Below are positions 47,296 through 54,667 of a stretch of 64,000 nucleotides of DNA, piece by piece (position 1 is the stretch's first letter; the number at the start of each line of letters is the position of its first letter). A program made the position numbers and the translations under genes. Source of the stretch: Bacillota bacterium LX-D (GTDB lineage Bacteria; Bacillota; DUOV01; Zhaonellaceae); contig JAVLUO010000001.1 in assembly GCA_031628995.1 (NCBI GenBank), positions 124,001 through 188,000 of the forward strand. Reading direction: 5' to 3'. The notes beneath the pieces were generated by a model. The model ran no database searches, was not told the DNA's origin, and was given only the letters and a program-made list of their open reading frames with translations.

Positions 47296-47889
47296 CTAAT
47301 TATTATTATAACTAGATAATATGGGCTGAATTTGTTTACCTTCAAAAGCTTCCAGCAATGTTTCTAAAATTTTATCCATCTTAGCAACTAAGGAATTAGC
47401 CTTTTTCTTTGGATCGTCTTGGCCAAATGGTACAAAATATATGTTTTTAACATTTAAAAGTACTCCAATATTTCTAGCATTGAGTCCCAGGCCATCATTA
47501 GTTGAAACTGCAATGACCAATGGCTTCTGGTTGCGTAAATGAGCTTTTGCAGCCATAAGCACTGTAGAATCTATAATTCCATTAGCCAATTTTGCCAACG
47601 TATTTCCAGTGCATGGGGCGATAATTAGTGCGTCTAATAATCCTTTAGGGCCAATTGGCTCTGCATCCTTTATACTAGTGATAGGTTCATTTTTGGTTAT
47701 ATCAACTAAAGCTTTTCTCCACGATTCAGCAGTACCAAATCTAGTATCGGTCATTGCTACACTTTTTGATAAAATTGGCAGAATATTTGCTCCTTCATCA
47801 ACTAAACGCTGTACTTCCCGGGGTATTCTCGCTAATGTACAATGTGAACCAGTAACAGCAAAACCTATTTTTTTGCCCTTCAAAAGCAT
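47296..47889 (-). CDS. spoVFB: dipicolinate synthase subunit B
   Basis: A 197-residue flavoprotein-like subunit: LKGKKIGFAVTGSHCTL, IAPCTGNTLAKLANGI and VSTNDGLGLNARNIG. Together with subunit A it turns dihydrodipicolinate into dipicolinic acid in the mother cell. It begins nine bases after spoVFA; the ATG behind AGGTGGG was chosen. Also called dpaB. Confidence 0.95.
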   Translation of the reverse strand: MLLKGKKIGFAVTGSHCTLARIPREVQRLVDEGANILPILSKSVAMTDTRFGTAESWRKALVDITKNEPITSIKDAEPIGPKGLLDALIIAPCTGNTLAKLANGIIDSTVLMAAKAHLRNQKPLVIAVSTNDGLGLNARNIGVLLNVKNIYFVPFGQDDPKKKANSLVAKMDKILETLLEAFEGKQIQPILSSYNNN

Positions 47890-47898
47890 ACCGCCCAC

Positions 47899-48798
47899 CT
47901 ACCTTTTTTGCTCATTTTTATATTGGAGGATTAGTTCTGGATAGACATCTGCCAATATCTTACCAGCAGTTTTTGGCGCAACCTTTCCAGGTAGCCCTGG
48001 AGCCAAGATAGCCTTAATACCAGCTTTTTCTGCTGCAGAAAAATCAGTTCCTCCTGGTGCGGCGGCAATATCAATTATTAGACAATCTTTATTTAGTTTA
48101 GCGATCATAGAACTGTTTAAAATTAAGTATGGTACAGTATTAAAAATGATTTGTGCTTCAGAAAGATATACAGGCAATTCGGAATACTTAACTGGTTGAT
48201 AACCGCTTTCATAACATCTGGCTAAATCCATTGGTTTTCTAGCCGCAACCAGCGTTTTTGCCCCCAAAGATTTTAGTGTCCTAGCTAAAGTGGTTCCACA
48301 GCGTCCAAATCCTAAAACCAAGGCAGTGCTGCCGTGAATTGTAATTGGCAACTCCTCCATGGCAATTTGGATGGCACCTTCAGCTGTGGGGATAGAATTT
48401 AATATAGCAATTTCATCTAACTCTGCCACCTCTACTAAACATAGTTTTAACTTTGACACCATTTCTTTTAATATTGGCTTTGCGACTCCCACAAAAATAG
48501 GAGTTCCCTCAGGTAGCTTACTTAAAAGCTCCTCTGTTAAAATCAATTGTTCTTGGCTATAAACTGCTCTCACAATACCTTTTGCATCAGTACCGGGCAT
48601 AGGCAAAATTACCGCATCCACATCTTTTAAAGCCTGTGCTAAATTATTAATTATAAAAGCTCCATTTAACTCTGGTCTTGGCGGAAACCCTACAACCTTA
48701 ACTAAAGCACCAAGTTTGACTAATTCGGGAATAAAAACAAGCTCCCGATCGTCGCCTCCAATTACTGCAAGAGCAATTCCAGCTAATTTATTACTCAT
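47899..48798 (-). CDS. spoVFA: dipicolinate synthase subunit A
   Basis: A 299-residue Rossmann-type dehydrogenase: AVIGGDDRELVFIPELVKLG at the start and the NAD-binding LVLGFGRCGTTLARTL. Forms dipicolinate synthase with SpoVFB. In Bacillus the spoVF operon is transcribed by sigma-K; a matching promoter precedes this gene. GGAGGAGG precedes the ATG. Also called dpaA. Confidence 0.95.
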   Translation of the reverse strand: MSNKLAGIALAVIGGDDRELVFIPELVKLGALVKVVGFPPRPELNGAFIINNLAQALKDVDAVILPMPGTDAKGIVRAVYSQEQLILTEELLSKLPEGTPIFVGVAKPILKEMVSKLKLCLVEVAELDEIAILNSIPTAEGAIQIAMEELPITIHGSTALVLGFGRCGTTLARTLKSLGAKTLVAARKPMDLARCYESGYQPVKYSELPVYLSEAQIIFNTVPYLILNSSMIAKLNKDCLIIDIAAAPGGTDFSAAEKAGIKAILAPGLPGKVAPKTAGKILADVYPELILQYKNEQKR

Positions 48799-48835
48799 AT
48801 GTTGGAACCTCCTCCAGTTACCTTACACTACTAAC

Positions 48836-48862
48836 CAATATATGAGGCCAACAATCAGAGGT
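48836..48862 (-). promoter_or_regulatory. sigma-K-like promoter before spoVFA
   Basis: Minus strand AC, 16 bases, CATATATTG against the sigma-K pattern AC-N16/17-CATANNNTA (one mismatch at the last base). It lies in the 94-base gap between dapB and spoVFA, downstream of the riboswitch-controlled first gene. Confidence 0.5.
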
Positions 48863-48892
48863 GCTTGTCCTGGCTGTGCTACAATTAACCAT

Positions 48893-49693
48893 TTAAATTA
48901 TCTTATCTAAACCAAATACAGCTTTTTTCAATTTTTTAACCTGACGAGCAGCAAATAAAACACCGGGAATAAATGACTCTCTACTTGTAGAATCATGCCT
49001 GATGGTTAGGGTTTGACCTAAACCTCCGAAAATAACCTCTTCATGAGCAATAAAACCTGGTAAACGAACACTGTGAATAGGTATGCCGTGTAACTGAGCT
49101 CCTCTAGCTCCGCTAATCTTTTCAAACTCATTTGGATGACCCTGCTTGCGGTTGCCTCTTTCTTCAAGAATAGCTTGAGCAGTACTAATAGCAGTACCTG
49201 AAGGAGCATCCATTTTCCCATCATGATGCAACTCAATTATCTCTATATCAGGAAAGTGTTTAGCAGCTTCCTTAGCAAATTGCATCAATAAAATTGCTCC
49301 TAAAGCAAAATTTGGTGCAACTATAGCTCCTATTTGTTTTTGTTCACACAGGGAATGTAATTGTTCTAATTCTGCTTGGGTTAATCCTGTTGTTCCTACA
49401 ATTGGTGAAACCCCATAATCTATGGCCAAAATACTATTTCTCATTACAGCCTTAACATTTGTAAAATCTATTAAAACGTCAACTTCATTTGCTCTAAAAA
49501 TTTCTTCTAAGTTTCCTGTTATTGTAATACCCTGCAATTCCAGGCCAACAACTGAGCCAACATCAAGTCCATGCCCTACAATATCCGTTGCCCCAACTAA
49601 CAGCATATCGTCAGCTTTTAAAACACCTTTCATTACTTCTCGTCCCATTTTTCCATAAGCTCCAGCAACTGCAACTTTAATTAAACTGCCCAT
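48893..49693 (-). CDS. dapB: 4-hydroxy-tetrahydrodipicolinate reductase
   Basis: NAD(P)H-dependent reduction in lysine synthesis. A 266-residue protein with VAVAGAYGKMGREV (cofactor site), GTTGL, APNFALGAILL and the catalytic ELHHDGKMDAPSGTA. First gene behind the lysine riboswitch. The ATG was chosen because upstream residues overlap the terminator stem. It competes with dipicolinate synthase for the same substrate, so its position ahead of dpaAB is notable. Confidence 0.96.
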   Translation of the reverse strand: MGSLIKVAVAGAYGKMGREVMKGVLKADDMLLVGATDIVGHGLDVGSVVGLELQGITITGNLEEIFRANEVDVLIDFTNVKAVMRNSILAIDYGVSPIVGTTGLTQAELEQLHSLCEQKQIGAIVAPNFALGAILLMQFAKEAAKHFPDIEIIELHHDGKMDAPSGTAISTAQAILEERGNRKQGHPNEFEKISGARGAQLHGIPIHSVRLPGFIAHEEVIFGGLGQTLTIRHDSTSRESFIPGVLFAARQVKKLKKAVFGLDKII

Positions 49694-49724
49694 TAACAGG
49701 ATTTTCCTCCTTGGTACGTCAAAA

Positions 49725-49764
49725 TAAAAAAGGCTAAAGAGCAAATTCGTGCTCATAGCCTTTT
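49725..49764 (-). terminator. intrinsic terminator of the lysine leader
   Basis: Minus strand AAAGGCTATGAGCA, loop, TGCTCTTTAGCCTTTTTT. A strong stem with a T-run between aptamer and dapB. Confidence 0.88.
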
Positions 49765-49779
49765 AACTGCATGCCAAAA

Positions 49780-50000
49780 ATGCTCCTCTCTTTCCCATAA
49801 TGAGATAGTACTCCACTTAAGGCAGGGTTTCCTTAAGTGACAGTCCTGTACCTCTTAGATACAGACCCAGCCAAAGTGCTTTTTGGGTTAGCACTAAGAC
49901 TTCGGCGAGAGCCCCTTTTCCATTTTACTCATTTTTCCCAAATCATAAAAGGTACTTATGACACCCGCGCCTCTACCCCACCTCTAAAAGATGAGGCTAG
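49780..50000 (-). promoter_or_regulatory. lysine riboswitch (L box)
   Basis: Minus strand landmarks in order: GGTAGAGGCGCGGGTGTCATAAGTA, then AAAAGGGGCTCTCGCCGAAG, GGCTGGGTCTGTATC, GGACTGTCACTTAAGG and the closing GAGAGGAGC. These are conserved L-box positions (longer runs shortened). With the terminator behind it, lysine should end transcription before dapB. Confidence 0.94.
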
Positions 50001-50016
50001 CTATTAAATTTTATTT

Positions 50017-50046
50017 ATTTTACCATGTTTCATTTTAAAGTGTCAA
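50017..50046 (-). promoter_or_regulatory. sigma-A promoter of the lysine/dipicolinate operon
   Basis: Minus strand TTGACA, 18-base spacer, TAAAAT, shortly before the aptamer. Confidence 0.8.
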
Positions 50047-50105
50047 TACTTTTTATAAATGTTGTTTTCCATTTTTCAGGTGGATAACTATGGTCATTTA
50101 TCCTA

Positions 50106-50381
50106 TTAATAAGGATAAGTACCAAACCTTTTATCATTTTCTAATTCCACTACAATTACTTCGCTACCGATTTTTTTAACAGCTTCCCAAGGTATGACCA
50201 TTTGACTCTTGCTTTTGAAAAGTCCCAAAATACCACTGTTATTAGGAAGTATAATAGATTCTACGTGGCCCGTGTTTATGTCAATTACCAGATCTGAATC
50301 TCCTACCGTTCCTAAGCGTGCCCCATCTACAATATTAATAATGTCTTTTCCAACTAAATCACTTAATTTCACTTTTTTCAC
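50106..50381 (-). CDS. YlmC/YmxH family PRC-barrel sporulation protein
   Basis: A 91-residue single PRC-barrel domain: LSDLVGKDIINIVDGARLGTVGDSDLVID and a C-terminal PWEAVKKIGSEVIVVE. Members occur in spore formers and are usually annotated YlmC/YmxH; the Bacillus ymxH lies near mlpA and spoVF as here. Function not established. Confidence 0.88.
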   Translation of the reverse strand: MKKVKLSDLVGKDIINIVDGARLGTVGDSDLVIDINTGHVESIILPNNSGILGLFKSKSQMVIPWEAVKKIGSEVIVVELENDKRFGTYPY

Positions 50382-50549
50382 CTCATCATCTACTAATCAT
50401 TACGAAACGACTTAGTTGATTAAAATTTAACAGGCAAAAAATAATTAGTAATGAGCTAAAGTTAAAATTGCCCCTTACTAATTTAATATGTTTAAAAAAC
50501 TAAAATATGATTATTTATCCATATGTTAATAATATACTGACTATGAGTC

Positions 50550-50720
50550 TTAAAGATATAATTTATTACAAATCTTTGTATATTCGACAATTAAATTATT
50601 TAAATCATAATTTAGTTTGATAACCTCTGGATCATTAATCATTTCAGGTTTACTCAGAAATAAGTATAATTTACATCTTAATTGTTCAATTTGTTCTAAA
50701 ATTTTTTTGGCTTGTTCCAT
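50550..50720 (-). CDS. Spo0E-like sporulation regulatory protein
   Basis: A 56-residue protein, small enough to be missed by length cut-offs. MEQAKKILEQIEQLRCKLY forms helix one, and KLNYDLNNLIVEYTK fits the Spo0E signature around SxxLDxLIxxY (here N replaces S and D-L-N replaces L-D-x). GGGGTGG precedes the ATG. Spo0E-type proteins are aspartyl phosphatases that take phosphate from Spo0A. It sits between ylmC and dut. Confidence 0.75.
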   Translation of the reverse strand: MEQAKKILEQIEQLRCKLYLFLSKPEMINDPEVIKLNYDLNNLIVEYTKICNKLYL

Positions 50721-50790
50721 GGATCCACCCCAAATCTAATGAAAAGAAACTTACTTTTGTATTTTAATTATATAAAAATAATTAGAATTT

Positions 50791-51243
50791 TCAAACTACT
50801 CCTGTAGATCCGAACCCACCTTGCCCTCGCTCAGTATTATTCAATTCTTTCACAATTTTTAGATTAGCCAAAGCAATTGGCAGAAAAACAAGTTGTGCTA
50901 TCCTATCCCCTCTATGTATAGAATACTCTTTATCGCCACAGTTTTGAATGGGACAAATAATTTCTCCAGTGTAGTCACTATCAATTACGCCCACTCCATT
51001 GCTTAAATTCAAACCGTATTTACTAGCTAAACCGCTACGCGCAAAAACTAAGCCCACCATAAATTTTGTGGGCATTGAGATAGCAATCCCTGTAGGGATT
51101 TTAATTTTTTCACCTGGCTTTAAAGAAATTGAATCTATAATAGCAGCTCGTAAATCTAATCCTGCTGAGCCATCAGTTGCATACTTCGGTAATGATATAC
51201 CATTAAAATGTGGTAATAATTTAACTTTGAGTTCAAATTCCAT
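50791..51243 (-). CDS. dut: dUTP diphosphatase
   Basis: Removes dUTP and supplies dUMP. A 150-residue trimeric-type dUTPase with the five motifs: SAGLDLRA, FARSGLASKYGL, NGVGVIDSDYTGEI, RIAQLVFLPI and the C-terminal GQGGFGSTG. The ATG starting EFELKVKLLP was chosen; a longer reading overlaps the M16 peptidase gene. Confidence 0.95.
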   Translation of the reverse strand: MEFELKVKLLPHFNGISLPKYATDGSAGLDLRAAIIDSISLKPGEKIKIPTGIAISMPTKFMVGLVFARSGLASKYGLNLSNGVGVIDSDYTGEIICPIQNCGDKEYSIHRGDRIAQLVFLPIALANLKIVKELNNTERGQGGFGSTGVV

Positions 51244-51247
51244 TTTT

Positions 51248-52513
51248 CTACAATCCTTTTTCTTGTAAAATTTGGGTAAAATATGTATCTTCAACGCAAG
51301 GCCCAATTGTAGTGAGGGAAAATCTGTCGGCTTTAAAAAGCTCGTTAGCTAATGTAATTATTTGTTCGACTGTTACAGCATTAGTTCTCTCAATAACTTC
51401 TTCAGCGGAAATAACCCTTTGATAACATAACTCAGTTCTCCCGAGACGACTCATACGGTTAGAAACGTTCTCCACACCTAAAAGTAAACTACCTTTAATT
51501 TGTTCTTTTGTCTTATTTAGTTCTTCTTTTGTTACCCCTTCCTGCTTAACTTTAGCTATTTCCTGTAAGATTAATCCAATTACTTCCCTTGCTTTGTTTG
51601 GACTTGTGCCTGCGTAAACTGTAAATAACCCGCTATCAAAATAATTTGTACAATAAGAGTAGATTGAATAGGCAAGTCCTCTCTCTTCTCTTATCTCCTG
51701 AAATAATCTAGAACTAAGGCCTCCACCTAAAATATTATTTAATACCATAAGGACATAGGAATCATCATGTCCCTGAGGTAGACCAGGTGTACCAAGACAA
51801 ATTTGTACCTGCTCAGTATCTTTTTTAGTGCATACTACTGCAGTTTTTGGAATAGGTTGGCTTAAGGAATGCGAATTCATCGGCGAATTCCAACTGGAAA
51901 AAATATTTTTAAGCTTGTCAACTAAAACCTCGTGCCTAATATTTCCTGCTACTGCTACAACTGTGTTTTGGGGAATATAATGGGTTTTAAAATATTCTTG
52001 AATATCTGCTTTGCTTAATCTTTGGACAGTTTCAGTTGTACCAAGAATTGGCCTGCCCAATGGGTGACCTTGCCAAACTGATTGAGCAAAAAGATCATGA
52101 ACTAATTCATCTGGCGAATCTTCATACATTTTAATTTCTTCTAAAACAACGTTCTTCTCTTTTTCAATATCTTCTTGGGCAAATTTAGAATTAAAAAGCA
52201 TATCAGTCAAAAGGTCTATGGCCAAGTCGAGATGCTCAGCTAAAACTTTTGCATAAAAGCAAGTATATTCTTTAGTCGTAAAGGCATTAATTGAACCACC
52301 AACAGCTTCCAGTTCTTCAGCAATTTGTTTTGCAGTGCGTTTTTCCGTTCCTTTGAAAAGCAAATGTTCAATAAAATGAGAAACTCCATTATTAGCTTCG
52401 GCTTCATGGCGTGAACCAGTTTTAACCCAAATACCTATCACTGCAGAATGGACAAAACTAACTTCTTCAGTAACTATTCTAACTCCATTGTGCAGAAGCT
52501 CTTTTTTATACAT
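51248..52513 (-). CDS. M16 family zinc peptidase (MlpA/YmxG-like)
   Basis: A 421-residue processing-peptidase-like enzyme with the inverted zinc motif HFIEHLLFKGT (about 47-57) and downstream Glu in EKNVVLEEIKMYED. The second half carries the RxxRGLAYSIYSY element. The Bacillus homologue lies in the same rpsO-pnp-ylxY-mlpA neighbourhood and influences extracellular protease levels. The ATG behind AAGGAGAG was chosen. Confidence 0.93.
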   Translation of the reverse strand: MYKKELLHNGVRIVTEEVSFVHSAVIGIWVKTGSRHEAEANNGVSHFIEHLLFKGTEKRTAKQIAEELEAVGGSINAFTTKEYTCFYAKVLAEHLDLAIDLLTDMLFNSKFAQEDIEKEKNVVLEEIKMYEDSPDELVHDLFAQSVWQGHPLGRPILGTTETVQRLSKADIQEYFKTHYIPQNTVVAVAGNIRHEVLVDKLKNIFSSWNSPMNSHSLSQPIPKTAVVCTKKDTEQVQICLGTPGLPQGHDDSYVLMVLNNILGGGLSSRLFQEIREERGLAYSIYSYCTNYFDSGLFTVYAGTSPNKAREVIGLILQEIAKVKQEGVTKEELNKTKEQIKGSLLLGVENVSNRMSRLGRTELCYQRVISAEEVIERTNAVTVEQIITLANELFKADRFSLTTIGPCVEDTYFTQILQEKGL

Positions 52514-52642
52514 AAACATCTCTCCTTGTTTTAAACGAACCACTATATATTCTCGAATTACATTCTTAAATTTTGCTAAAAACCCTGTTGTAAGAGCATT
52601 AGAAATTAATTTAGTCTAAGTCCATGAACTAATAATAAGATT

Positions 52643-53455
52643 TTATTTGCTATTTTCGAAACCGTAATCTAAAAGCCGTGCCGCCTCGCCAAATCTATCA
52701 AAACTATGTAAAACTACTGCTATTAACTGTCTATTACCTCTGGTAGCTGATGCAACTAAACAGCAACCTGCCTCCCTAGTTGTACCAGTTTTTATACCAT
52801 CTGCCCCAGGATATTTCCAAAGAAGTTTATTTGTATTCTTTAAATATCTTGCCCAACTTTTATTTTCATAGGGTATTTTCATTTCCTTAGTACTAACAAT
52901 TTCTTTAAAAATCGGATTTTTTAAACTATAGCGAGCCATTTGGGCTAAATCAAAAGCTGTTGTATAATGATTTTTTAAAGGTAAACCGTTAGGATTTTTA
53001 AAATTGGAATTAAAAGCTCCTAAAAGTTTAGCTTTCCTATTCATTAAGACTGAAAAAAGCTCCTCCGAACCACAATAATACTCTGCTAAGGCCACAGTAG
53101 CGTCGTTACCTGATTTTATTAAAGCACCTTGCACTAAACGTAAAACGGAAATTTCTTCTCCCGGTTCTAGATATATTGAAGATTCACCTATTGAAGCTGC
53201 ATGGGGACTTACCTTTACTTTTCTCTCCAATCCTCCCTGTTCCAAAGCCATAATAGCTGTCAAAATTTTTGTTGTACTAGCAGGTGCTCTTTTCTCAAAA
53301 GCATTTTTTTCTAACAATATTTGGCCCGTTTTGGCATCCATAAGCAGATAGGCTTGAGCACTGACTGAAAGTTCTGCTCCAAAGCAAGATGTAAAGTTGC
53401 TTAGAAAAAGCAATAGAGTTAATTGTGCAATAAATAATTTCTTTATTTTACTCAA
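52643..53455 (-). CDS. D-alanyl-D-alanine carboxypeptidase (DacF-like)
   Basis: A 270-residue exported penicillin-binding protein: signal peptide (LFIAQLTLLLFLSNFTSCFGAE), SxxK in ASTTK, SGN in SGNDATVALAEYY, KTG in GIKTGTTREAG. It ends shortly after the catalytic domain and so lacks the C-terminal PBP5-type beta domain and amphipathic anchor. It trims peptidoglycan stem peptides, and DacF-type enzymes act on spore cortex. The truncated form is also known in Clostridia. Confidence 0.92.
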   Translation of the reverse strand: MSKIKKLFIAQLTLLLFLSNFTSCFGAELSVSAQAYLLMDAKTGQILLEKNAFEKRAPASTTKILTAIMALEQGGLERKVKVSPHAASIGESSIYLEPGEEISVLRLVQGALIKSGNDATVALAEYYCGSEELFSVLMNRKAKLLGAFNSNFKNPNGLPLKNHYTTAFDLAQMARYSLKNPIFKEIVSTKEMKIPYENKSWARYLKNTNKLLWKYPGADGIKTGTTREAGCCLVASATRGNRQLIAVVLHSFDRFGEAARLLDYGFENSK

Positions 53456-53556
53456 CCCTTTTCCTCCTTATTACTAACTAAGTTTAGTATGCAGTAGATT
53501 ACAAAATAAATACTTAAAAAGATGGAGGAAAACATCTGCCATTATAATATTATACC

Positions 53557-54276
53557 TCATTTTGCCAATATGTTGGAAACAGTTGTTAACTCAAAACCTT
53601 GTTTTTGTAATTCACTCACAATTTTTTTTAGGGCTGATACAGTACGATCTGTAGGATGCATTAATACTATGGCTCCATTTTGAGCACCATCTAAAACTTT
53701 TGCGGCGATAGTATCTGGCTGCCTACTTTTATCCCAATCAACTGTATCTACAGTCCACATAATAGTCTTATAGCCAATTTCCTCTGCAGCTTCTACTACG
53801 TGAGGTTTGTGTTCTCCATAAGGAGGGGCATATAGTTTTGTTGTTTGCCCAGAAGCTAGTAAAATTGCTTCTTCAGCTTGTTTAATATCTAATTGGTTTT
53901 GACTTTTATTCATACTATCTGGGTGGGGATGCAAATAACCATGATTACCAATTTCTTGTCCTGCTGTAGCAATCTGCTTTACTATTTCCGGTTCTTTTTT
54001 AGCAATACGTCCAGTAACAAAAAAAGTTGCTTTTGCATTATTTTCTTTTAATATTGTTAAAATCTGAGGTATATATTCAGTACCCCAATCAACGTTGAAA
54101 GTTAGTGCTATTTTTTGATATTCTGTATTTCCTTGGTAAATAGGCTCTGAAGTCATAGTTGTCATAACCATGTTACTTTGCTTAATGTCATACCCTAGAA
54201 AACTTGCCACAGCAATAACAAAAATAATAATTAGTAGAAACCCTAAATGCTTTTTTCTCCAAAAAAAACAATACAT
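53557..54276 (-). CDS. polysaccharide deacetylase family protein (YlxY/PdaB-like)
   Basis: A 239-residue protein with an N-terminal membrane anchor (LGFLLIIIFVIAVASFLGY) and a NodB domain: ALTFNVDWG (catalytic Asp replaced in context as NVDWG), TFFVTGRI, IGNHGYLHPHPD with metal histidines, LYAPPYGEH and MWTVDTVDWD. YlxY lies behind pnp in Bacillus, as here. Likely acts on cell-wall or cortex glycans. Confidence 0.9.
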   Translation of the reverse strand: MYCFFWRKKHLGFLLIIIFVIAVASFLGYDIKQSNMVMTTMTSEPIYQGNTEYQKIALTFNVDWGTEYIPQILTILKENNAKATFFVTGRIAKKEPEIVKQIATAGQEIGNHGYLHPHPDSMNKSQNQLDIKQAEEAILLASGQTTKLYAPPYGEHKPHVVEAAEEIGYKTIMWTVDTVDWDKSRQPDTIAAKVLDGAQNGAIVLMHPTDRTVSALKKIVSELQKQGFELTTVSNILAK

Positions 54277-54357
54277 TTTTTCTCCTACCTTTCTTAATTT
54301 AGTTAACTAATTGATTAATACTATCGGTAACCGTTGGTTTATGACAAAAAGCAAAAA

Positions 54358-54616
54358 ATCGAGTAAGGTAAAACCGAAGTAATTTGCTTCGGCTTTATCC
54401 TTCTCACACAACCGTACGTACGGGGGCTTTCCCACTTTTAGCAAGGTTACCCGCCTGACTAGCCAACCTCGGTTTGCTTGCGCTATGTTCTAAGTTCCCC
54501 CTTCGGCTTCCTTCAGGCCCCAACCAGTGACGCCCTTGCTTACGAGTTATTTTCCTGCCGGTTAGGCGATAGAGTTTCTTTCAGCCCATCGACTCAGCAA
54601 ATATGCCGGGCAAACT
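54358..54616 (-). mobile_element. degenerate group II intron-like element behind the pnp terminator
   Basis: About 259 bases, no reading frame. The minus strand starts TAGTTTGCCCGGCAT (compare GUGYG-type intron starts), has folded middle sequence including GGGCCTGAAGGAAGCC, then CGTACGTACGGTTGTGTGAG (like the 3' arm of domain V), a hairpin CCGAAGCAAATTACTTCGG (domain VI-like) and ends CTCGAT. No reverse transcriptase. It begins right behind the T-run of the pnp terminator, the target habit of class C introns. Intron origin is inferred. Confidence 0.5.
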
Positions 54617-54646
54617 AAAAAGGACAAAATCTAAATTTTGTCCTTG
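54617..54646 (-). terminator. intrinsic terminator of pnp
   Basis: Minus strand AAGGACAAAAT, loop, ATTTTGTCCTTTTTA. Confidence 0.88.
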
Positions 54647-54667
54647 GTAGGAGATTTTTTTGTTTAA

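Noticed and set aside
49018-49236. Minus-strand frame within dapB
   Set aside because: Overlaps the catalytic part of dapB in another frame and has no homology or start signals.
54358-54616. Insertion sequence or MITE for the repeats behind pnp and rpsO
   Set aside because: No terminal inverted repeats, target duplications or transposase remnants; the ends differ from each other and resemble intron ends instead.
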